In this document: one piece after another, positions 5,794 to 10,630 of the stretch
Numbering within the stretch: position 1 is the stretch's first letter
Layout: each line of letters starts with the position of its first letter
Assembly (NCBI GenBank): GCA_018969165.1
Contig: JAGWYX010000060.1
Span: forward strand, 1-10,630
Direction: 5' to 3'
DNA length: 10,630 nt
Origin: Verrucomicrobiota bacterium
Lineage (GTDB): Bacteria; Verrucomicrobiota; Verrucomicrobiia; Limisphaerales; JAGWYX01
The notes under the pieces: generated by a model
What the model saw: the letters and a program-made list of their open reading frames with translations, nothing else
Told to the model about the DNA's origin: nothing
Database searches by the model: none
Translations under genes and position numbers: made by a program

Positions 5794-7283
5794 CCGCAGG
5801 CCGGCGCCAGGATCGCCTCCTTCATCCCGTGGATGATCTTTTTGTCGATCGGACAAATCGTCGCCAAGACCCCGCTCAAATTCGCCCGCGCCGCGTCCCC
5901 TTCGCCGGCGACGAAGTAATAAGGACACAACCGGGCCCGTCCGTTCATCGGCCGGAGCTGGTTCTGCTCGAAGTCGAACCAGGCGGCCTCGACGACTTTC
6001 GGCCGGCAGTACCGCTGCAGGATGTGCGGTGAAGCGGAGAAACGGCGCAAGGCGGTGTCCACCGCGGCGCTCCAATCGGCTGCCGACAGGTCGCTGCCGA
6101 GGTAAACGCCCCGCGCCCCCCAGGCCTCGGCCGAAAAGCCGGACACCTTGAGGATCAGCTCACGCTCGCGTTGCGAGAGCGCCTTGAGCTGGTGCCAGTC
6201 GGTCAGGCCCAGCTCGGGGAGGGCGGCATGCGGCGGGAGCGGGGCGGGGTCCACCAGCCACGTGTAAGGGACCAGCTTGAGCATCCGCTCGAAAAAGCCC
6301 TCGCCCAGTTCCTGCCGCCAGAATCCGCGCAAGTTACGGTTCCAGAGCAGCGCGAACAGCAGCTTCTCCTCGAAGACCGGTTTGGGCGGCGGAGTGAGGC
6401 GAATCCGTTTGGCGGCGGCCAACTCGAAGATGCGAGCGGCGGCCGGGACGTTCGGCAAATCAAACAGCTCGAAGAAACGATAAACCGCGTCGCCGTCGGC
6501 GAAGGTTTCGAACGTGTCATCGCGGACCGTGAAGCGCGGCCCGGGCCGCGTGTTCAGGCGTTCGGCGAGCCAAACCATTTCCGGCCGGTAGGTCGCGGAC
6601 TCCTTGGAAACAACAATGTGCACGCGCGCGGCATCGCCGAAGATGCCGGCGAAGCCCGCCAGCATGCCGTCGGGGCCGCCGAGAATCGCGGCCGAGGATG
6701 GAGGGCCGGCTTCGCTGCGCTTCGCCGGGCCAAGCGCGGCGCCGCCCAGAACCGGGGGCGGAGATGGAAGATGGAGGATGGAGGATCGAGGATCGGGAGT
6801 CGGGGGCTGGCGGTTGAGGGCGCAGTAGGTTTCGTTGAGCCAGGCGGTGGCGCCGATGCCACCGGGCACCGCGTCCAACTCGACGATGCGGAAGCCCGCG
6901 TCGGTGAGAAGCAGGTCGGGACGGAGGACGCGGGGGACCTCGTGCTTGAAGGCCGTCGCGCGCTGGAGTTCGAGCAACCCCGCTGGTTTTCCCTGGTCGA
7001 GCCAGGCGGCGACCCACGGCGGCTGCTGGCCGGCCAGGCTTTGGCGGTAGAGCCGGTTGACCGCGCGGTTGAACTGGAGCAGCACGCGCCCCAGCGTCTG
7101 GAGTTCGCTGGCCAGTTCGGGGGCGAGCGGAAACGGCGTGGGCGACAGGCGCCAGTCCTGGCCCGCGAACAGGCCGCCCGGCGGAAGCCGGCCGCGGATG
7201 GAGCGCGCGGCGTCGGCGGCCGCGGGTTCATTGGCAAGACTGGTCAGCTCAGGGGACATCGCAGATTCGGCGGAACTCGGCAT
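5790..7283 (-). CDS. Protein of about 500 residues, possible ATP-grasp-like enzyme
   Basis: I do not recognise a named family with confidence. With the start at ATG 7283 the product has 497 residues; GTG 7307 would add eight, and ATG 7259 would remove eight. No start has a Shine-Dalgarno sequence. Numbered from the GTG, the visible blocks are: VELDAVPGGIGATAWLNE (142-159), like the glutamate/glycine loops of circularly permuted ATP-grasp enzymes; FEEKLLFALLWN (312-323); a Trp/Pro-rich LVPYTWLVDPAPLPP (345-359); ELILKVSGF (383-391), whose lysine could bind ATP; and RARLCPYYFV (457-466). It has no signal peptide or membrane helix. Residues about 167-209 are low-complexity and encoded by repeat-like DNA, probably an in-frame insertion. 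The stop overlaps the start of the MarC gene, so the two are co-translated. A ligase or peptide/amine-conjugating enzyme is possible; this is inference. Confidence 0.75.
   Translation of the reverse strand: MPSSAESAMSPELTSLANEPAAADAARSIRGRLPPGGLFAGQDWRLSPTPFPLAPELASELQTLGRVLLQFNRAVNRLYRQSLAGQQPPWVAAWLDQGKPAGLLELQRATAFKHEVPRVLRPDLLLTDAGFRIVELDAVPGGIGATAWLNETYCALNRQPPTPDPRSSILHLPSPPPVLGGAALGPAKRSEAGPPSSAAILGGPDGMLAGFAGIFGDAARVHIVVSKESATYRPEMVWLAERLNTRPGPRFTVRDDTFETFADGDAVYRFFELFDLPNVPAAARIFELAAAKRIRLTPPPKPVFEEKLLFALLWNRNLRGFWRQELGEGFFERMLKLVPYTWLVDPAPLPPHAALPELGLTDWHQLKALSQRERELILKVSGFSAEAWGARGVYLGSDLSAADWSAAVDTALRRFSASPHILQRYCRPKVVEAAWFDFEQNQLRPMNGRARLCPYYFVAGEGDAARANLSGVLATICPIDKKIIHGMKEAILAPACG
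6763..6804. repeat. Six tandem copies of a 7-bp repeat inside a gene
   Basis: The + strand reads GATGGAA, GATGGAG, GATGGAG, GATCGAG, GATCGGG, AGTCGGG: six heptamers with consensus GATSGRG and drift toward the right end. The array is 42 bp, a multiple of three, so it stays in frame with the leftward gene and encodes a Ser/Pro/Leu-rich stretch. Short tandem heptamer arrays are known mainly from intergenic DNA, for example in cyanobacteria. Finding one inside an open gene is unusual. Confidence 0.75.
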
Positions 7284-7307
7284 CACCGCGGCAGCGTAGC
7301 TCGCCAC

Positions 7308-7525
7308 GGTTTTCTTGCAAAGCAGAGAGTATATCCCGCAGCAGTTTCGCGTGTTTTTGTGAAAATCCTCGCCCGCTCCCGTGTTCGCCGACCCATGAGC
7401 AGTCAGTGCGTCGTCGATGCGCGCAAGCGCTTTGCTCTGTTCTCCAAATCCACACGACTGGAAACTCGAGCCGCCCGCGGGCTCGCCGGGGTTGACGGGC
7501 TGTGCCGAATTGTTAGCCTCGATCC
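7308..7525. other. Divergent intergenic region
   Basis: This 218-bp gap separates the leftward operon from rpe and must hold promoters for both directions. I see no ORF with family features, no large palindrome and no riboswitch-like structure. Candidate promoter boxes are listed separately. For rpe, a TTGACG lies at 7493-7498, but no acceptable -10 box stands at the usual distance. Confidence 0.5.
7328..7333 (-). promoter_or_regulatory. Candidate -10 box for the leftward operon
   Basis: AGTATA on the + strand reads TATACT on the - strand, a five-of-six match to the sigma70 -10 consensus. It lies about 20 bp upstream of the GTG at 7307. The best -35-like hexamer (TTCACA, 7363-7358) is 24 bp away, too far for a standard promoter. 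The -10 call is therefore weak. Confidence 0.25.
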
Positions 7526-8203
7526 ATGCTCATCGCGCCTTCGCTCCTGGCCGCCAACTTCGGGCGGTTCGCCGCCGAGACTCAGCGCGCGGAGCGCGCG
7601 GGGGCGGACTGGCTGCACCTGGACATCATGGACGGCCATTTCGTGCCGAACATTTCCTTCGGCCCGGAAGTCGTGCGCGTGCTTCGACCCCAAACCCGCT
7701 TGCCGCTGGATGTCCACCTGATGTGCTCGCGCCCGGAGATCCTGCTCGAACCTTTCGCCAAGGCCGGGGCCGATCACCTCACGGTCCACGTCGAACTCGG
7801 GGAGAAGGTCATGCCGTTGCTGTGGAAAATCCGGGCGCTGGGCAAGCTGGTCGGGCTGGCGATCAATCCGCCCACGGCCATCGCCAATGTCCTGCCTTAC
7901 CTGGAACGCATCGACCTGCTCCTGGTGATGACCGTCAATCCCGGCTTCGGCGGCCAGCCGTTCATCGCGGAGACCGTTCCCAAGATTCAACAAGCCGCAG
8001 CCTGGCGCCACCAGAAGAAGCTCAAATGCCGGATCGAGGTGGACGGCGGGATCAACTTGAGCACGGCGGCCGAATGCGCCCGTGCCGGGGCCGACACTTT
8101 CGTCAGCGGCACGAGTTTATTCGGCCGGCACAACCTCCGCGCGGCCATCCGGCAGATGCGGGCGGCGGTGACGGCGGCGGCGGGGAATCGCCCCAAAGGG
8201 TGA
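7526..8203 (+). CDS. rpe: Ribulose-phosphate 3-epimerase
   Basis: A 225-residue TIM-barrel enzyme that interconverts D-ribulose 5-phosphate and D-xylulose 5-phosphate in the pentose phosphate pathway in the cytoplasm. All hallmark residues are present: S6 in the opening APSLLAA; the motif HLDIMDGHFVPN (31-42) with metal ligand H31 and catalytic/ligand D33; H64 in LDVHLM; NPGFGGQ (138-144); D173 in EVDGGI (171-176), the second catalytic acid; and the phosphate-binding SGTSLFG (194-200). Length is normal. The ATG at 7526 begins exactly at the conserved N-terminus. No Shine-Dalgarno sequence precedes it. It is the first of three rightward genes, but the 146-bp gap to sodA suggests separate transcription. 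Confidence 0.97.
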   Translation: MLIAPSLLAANFGRFAAETQRAERAGADWLHLDIMDGHFVPNISFGPEVVRVLRPQTRLPLDVHLMCSRPEILLEPFAKAGADHLTVHVELGEKVMPLLWKIRALGKLVGLAINPPTAIANVLPYLERIDLLLVMTVNPGFGGQPFIAETVPKIQQAAAWRHQKKLKCRIEVDGGINLSTAAECARAGADTFVSGTSLFGRHNLRAAIRQMRAAVTAAAGNRPKG

Positions 8204-8262
8204 CCGGCGGTCCGGCGCGACCGCGCATCCCCCTCTTGTGCGGAAGGAGGCTTTCGGTTAGC

Positions 8263-8291
8263 TTGACGCCGTGAGAGGCAATCGGCATTGT
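8263..8291 (+). promoter_or_regulatory. Candidate promoter for sodA
   Basis: TTGACG (8263-8268) and CATTGT (8286-8291) are separated by 17 bp. The -35 matches the sigma70 consensus well, but the -10 only partly (three of six). Transcription would start near 8298, giving a leader of about 50 bases before the sodA ATG. The 146-bp rpe-sodA gap shows nothing better. Confidence 0.22.
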
Positions 8292-8349
8292 CCGCTTGTT
8301 CGCAACCGAAGCAGAAACGATCGACCTGGAACCTTCAAACTCGAATCTT

Positions 8350-8979
8350 ATGGCCTACGCACTTCCTCCGCTGCCCTATCCCAAAGAGGCACTTGAACCT
8401 CATATCGACGCCCAAACGATGGAAATCCATCACGGCAAGCATCACAACGCCTACGTCACCAACCTGAACAAGGCCGTCGCCGGCAAGGCGAACCTCGAAT
8501 CGCAAACCGTCGAACAACTCATCCGTCACCTGGATGCCGTGCCGGCGGACCTCCGGGGCGCGGTGCGCAACAACGGCGGCGGGCACGCCAACCACTCGAT
8601 GTTCTGGAAGCTGATGGCCCCGAAAGCCGACGGCGCGCCGACCGGGCCATTGGCCGACGACCTCAAGGCGGCTTTCGGCAGCTTCGACGCCTTCAAGGAG
8701 AAGTTCGAGGCGGCGGCGCTGGGCCGGTTCGGCAGCGGCTGGGCCTGGCTGGTGGTCCACGCCGGCAAATTGGAAATCGTCTCGACCGCCAACCAGGACA
8801 ATCCGCTCATGGGCAAGGCGATCGCCGGGTGCGACGGCAATCCGGTGCTGGGCGTGGACGTATGGGAACACGCCTACTATCTCAAGTACCAGAACCGCCG
8901 AGGCGACTACCTCAAGGCGTGGTGGAACGTCCTGAACTGGGCCGAAGCGGCCCGCAATTACGAGGCGGCCAAGCGCTAG
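8350..8979 (+). CDS. sodA: Superoxide dismutase, Mn type
   Basis: A 209-residue Fe/Mn superoxide dismutase that converts superoxide to hydrogen peroxide and oxygen, probably in the cytoplasm, since there is no signal peptide. The four metal ligands are visible: H27 in MEIHHGKHH, H82 in GGHANHSMFW, and D170 and H174 in DVWEHAYY. Glycines at 76-78 before H79 and the glutamine of A-N-Q-D-N-P (Q149) are the pattern of Mn-dependent rather than Fe-dependent enzymes. A cambialistic enzyme cannot be excluded. The ATG at 8350 is preferred because it starts the conserved M-A-Y-A-L-P-P-L-P-Y N-terminus. An in-frame TTG at 8296 would add 18 residues that do not look like part of the family. There is no Shine-Dalgarno sequence. 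Confidence 0.96.
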   Translation: MAYALPPLPYPKEALEPHIDAQTMEIHHGKHHNAYVTNLNKAVAGKANLESQTVEQLIRHLDAVPADLRGAVRNNGGGHANHSMFWKLMAPKADGAPTGPLADDLKAAFGSFDAFKEKFEAAALGRFGSGWAWLVVHAGKLEIVSTANQDNPLMGKAIAGCDGNPVLGVDVWEHAYYLKYQNRRGDYLKAWWNVLNWAEAARNYEAAKR

Positions 8980-9003
8980 CCGGTCAATCCCGGCGGACCC
9001 GCC

Positions 9004-9017
9004 TTCGTCGCGACGAA
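9004..9017. promoter_or_regulatory. Perfect 14-bp palindrome, possible operator
   Basis: TTCGTCGCGACGAA is a perfect 14-bp dyad. It lies 24 bp after sodA and 14 bp upstream of a TTGACA box (9032-9037). That position fits a dimeric regulator acting on the downstream secreted-protein gene. A second palindrome, CCCGGCCGGG, follows at 9021-9030. Neither has a T tract, so a terminator for sodA is less likely. Function is inferred only from symmetry and position. Confidence 0.35.
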
Positions 9018-9031
9018 CGTCCCGGCCGGGT

Positions 9032-9061
9032 TTGACATGATTGATCGACAGGGCTTATGTT
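9032..9061 (+). promoter_or_regulatory. Candidate promoter before the HAF/Big2 protein gene
   Basis: A perfect -35 TTGACA (9032-9037) is followed after 18 bp by TATGTT (9056-9061), four of six matches to the -10 consensus. TATGTTTG (9056-9063) also fits the Bacteroidota-type box TAnnTTTG. It would start transcription near 9068. If it is real, the ATG at 9037 cannot be the translation start and the GTG at 9070 becomes likely, with a leaderless or nearly leaderless message. Confidence 0.35.
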
Positions 9062-10630
9062 TGGCATTAGTGACTTCCACCCGAGGCGAGAAGACGGCTC
9101 GCGGGCGCGGCCTGCGCTGGACCGGCTTGAGTTTACTGGGCTGGGCGGCGGCGGCTCACGCCCAAACCGCCGCCACTCCGCGCTTGGGCCTCCAACCCGC
9201 CGGTCCTGAGCAACTGCAGCTCGAGTTGAGCGGGACCGCGGGGCGGACTTATCAGCTCGAAAGCTCCAGTAACCTGGTGAATTGGGTCGGGTGGCTGACG
9301 ACCAATAGCCTCACCAGCAACCTGGACCTGACGCTCGGCAGCGGGCAGGTCGGGCTCGGGCCGATGTTTTATCGGGCGCTGGATTTGGGGGCGGCTGCCG
9401 GTGGCGGGGGCCCGGACGCCGTCTTCACCCTGATCTGGTCGGCGACCTCCGGCCCACTGGCGCGGGCTCCGCGGATTTCCCGGACGCTGGCCGCGGGTGG
9501 TCGTGTGTTGCCTCGCCAGGGCTCGACGACGGTCGGTAGCGTGGTATTCGCGGTTAAAGGCGCTGACGGCCGGGCGGTCACGAATCAAGTTGTCAATCTC
9601 CCCTCCGGCACCAATCAGATCACGGTGGAGTTCAGCGGTCTGCCCAGCGGCGCCTACACCGTGGTGGCGGACGCCTTTCCGCAAGCCGCTGGGGGCGGTG
9701 TGCCGTTCCTGGAGGCGCGGTATTCGTTCGTGATCACCGCGGGCGCGGCTCCTGCCACGGCGACGTTCACCCTGGCGGACGTTCCGGTGGTGGGCCTCCT
9801 CCTGGGACCCGCGAACCCGACGGTCGCCATTGGTGGAACCACCCTGTTGGACGCCGCCGCCCTGGATGCCAGCAACCAAGTCGTCTTCATCCCGTCCCAA
9901 ACCGGGGCGCTCACCTGGTCTTCGTTGGACACCGCGGTGGCCACGGTGGATTTGACCGGCAAGGTGACGGGCGTTGGGGCGGGGTCGAGCAGCATTCAAG
10001 TGGCCCTCGCCACCAACCTCGCCCTCGCCACCAATATCACCGTCAATTCGTCCCTCCAGGATTTGGCGCTGTTCCTTAATCCAAGTTCGGTGGTCCTGCC
10101 CCTCGGTCAGATGACGAACCTGACCCTGAGCGCCACCAACGCGGCCGGCGATCCGGTGACGCCGGCCGCCAGCGCGTTAACCTGGGCTTCCTCGTCGCCA
10201 GCCACTGCCATCGTCAACGGCACGGGTCGGGTGATGGGGGTCGCCCCCGGGCTGGCGATCATCTCCGTCAGCGAGCCGCTGCTCGCCCAACCCCCGCCGC
10301 AGGTCCAAGTGAGCGTGGTCCTGTCCACGAACTCGCCGAGCTCCCCCGGTGGGGTGCCGCCGCCGGCTCACGGTTACTGGTTGACGGATCTGGGGTCCTT
10401 TGCCGGCAACCTCAGCAGCGAGCCCGCCGCCATCAATGACAACGGCCACGTGGTGGGCACCGCCTGGGCGGCGGCGGATCCGTTCTCGAGCGGTGCCGGC
10501 TCGGGCCCTCCCGGCGCCTTCATTTGGAAACCCAGCTTCAACAATCAAATGACCGGGTTGCCCGACCTCGGCGGCGGCCAGGCCGAAGCGATCGGCCTCA
10601 ACAACAGCGATCAGGTCGTTGGCTGGTCCA
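9037..10630 (+). CDS. Exported protein with Big2-like domains and HAF repeats (3' end missing)
   Basis: The frame is open from ATG 9037 to the window end (531 full codons) and is truncated there. A signal peptide is visible: basic R-G-R-G-L-R-W, hydrophobic core T-G-L-S-L-L-G-W-A-A-A and cleavage site A-H-A/Q (residues 41-43). Next comes a beta domain with TYQLESSSNLVNW (about 50-110), common in secreted verrucomicrobial proteins. Two bacterial Ig-like (Big2-type) domains follow at about 251-338 and 341-429, each with the pattern L-T-W-x-S then G-x-V-x-G-V. The HAF repeat region begins at about 446 (YWLTDLGSF, INDNGHVVG, GAFIWKP, DLGGGQAEAIGLNNSDQVVGWS). Such proteins are usually surface or extracellular, perhaps for adhesion or binding. 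The substrate is unknown. GTG 9070 would be an alternative start with a shorter signal peptide. The gene is rightward and follows sodA by 57 bp. Confidence 0.85.
   Translation, partial: MIDRQGLCLALVTSTRGEKTARGRGLRWTGLSLLGWAAAAHAQTAATPRLGLQPAGPEQLQLELSGTAGRTYQLESSSNLVNWVGWLTTNSLTSNLDLTLGSGQVGLGPMFYRALDLGAAAGGGGPDAVFTLIWSATSGPLARAPRISRTLAAGGRVLPRQGSTTVGSVVFAVKGADGRAVTNQVVNLPSGTNQITVEFSGLPSGAYTVVADAFPQAAGGGVPFLEARYSFVITAGAAPATATFTLADVPVVGLLLGPANPTVAIGGTTLLDAAALDASNQVVFIPSQTGALTWSSLDTAVATVDLTGKVTGVGAGSSSIQVALATNLALATNITVNSSLQDLALFLNPSSVVLPLGQMTNLTLSATNAAGDPVTPAASALTWASSSPATAIVNGTGRVMGVAPGLAIISVSEPLLAQPPPQVQVSVVLSTNSPSSPGGVPPPAHGYWLTDLGSFAGNLSSEPAAINDNGHVVGTAWAAADPFSSGAGSGPPGAFIWKPSFNNQMTGLPDLGGGQAEAIGLNNSDQVVGWS
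10003..10038 (+). repeat. Tandem 18-bp duplication within the first Big2-like domain
   Basis: The units 10003-10020 and 10021-10038 match at 15 or more of 18 positions (GCCCTCGCCACCAA is identical in both). They encode A-L-A-T-N-L and A-L-A-T-N-I in succession. The duplication is in frame and lies in the last strand of the first Ig-like domain. It looks like a recent slippage event. Confidence 0.7.

Noticed and set aside
5155..6075. 306-codon version of the MarC gene with a longer N-terminus
   Set aside because: The extra part overlaps the upstream gene in another frame and is Arg-rich shadow sequence. The conserved first helix starts at the ATG at 5793.
6171..7721. Long + strand frame (516 codons) across the 500-residue gene and into rpe
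   Set aside because: It is antisense to a conserved-looking gene, covers the divergent promoter gap and overlaps the start of rpe in another frame. The translation has no recognisable domain.
8296..8349. 18-residue N-terminal extension of superoxide dismutase from TTG 8296
   Set aside because: The family N-terminus begins at the ATG at 8350. The extension is neither a signal peptide nor conserved-looking.
8990..9030. Possible intrinsic terminator after sodA
   Set aside because: Several short palindromes are present, but none is followed by a T tract. The perfect 14-bp dyad fits an operator better.
9133..9999. - strand frame of 288 codons opposite the HAF/Big2 gene
   Set aside because: The + strand frame is continuous with a signal peptide and clear repeat domains. 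The - strand translation is Arg/Gly-rich without motifs.

Overview
The window is GC-rich DNA from what looks like a free-living Gram-negative bacterium. The best guess is the phylum Verrucomicrobiota, perhaps close to Limisphaerales/Pedosphaera. That assignment is inference. It rests on the secreted protein at the right end (a verrucomicrobial-style 'Y-L-E-S-S-x-N-L' beta domain followed by Big2-like and HAF repeats), on start codons that mostly lack Shine-Dalgarno sequences, and on abundant small palindromic repeats that run into genes. No rRNA, tRNA, CRISPR array, transposase, integrase or phage gene is visible.

Left part (1-3164). The last codons of a rightward gene (1-55) face a leftward gene for a large secreted protein of unknown function (115-1902). 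The N-terminal codons of that gene lie in an inverted-repeat element. A family 2 glycosyltransferase follows divergently (1978-2721). The convergent gap 2722-3164 has no convincing gene. It holds a cluster of REP-like hairpins, several of which carry the GTAG/CTAC foot known from REP sequences mobilised by RAYT transposases.

Middle part (3165-7307). Three leftward genes form a probable operon, transcribed in this order: a roughly 500-residue protein with possible ATP-grasp character, a MarC-family membrane protein (ATGA overlap with the first gene), and the membrane AAA+ protease FtsH (34 bp further on). The first protein carries an in-frame, repeat-derived insert built on a 7-bp tandem repeat.

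Right part (7308-10630). A 218-bp divergent gap leads into rightward genes: ribulose-phosphate 3-epimerase (rpe), a Mn-type superoxide dismutase (sodA), and a long exported protein with two Big2-like domains and the start of a HAF repeat array. The last gene runs off the window end.

The genes are mostly ordinary housekeeping and envelope functions: membrane proteolysis, pentose phosphate metabolism, oxidative-stress defence, glycosylation and export. The most unusual signal is the repeat load and its contact with coding sequence. Repeats appear to supply the start region of one gene, an internal segment of another, and the stop codons of two. I see no defence system, biosynthetic cluster or clearly new multi-gene system.
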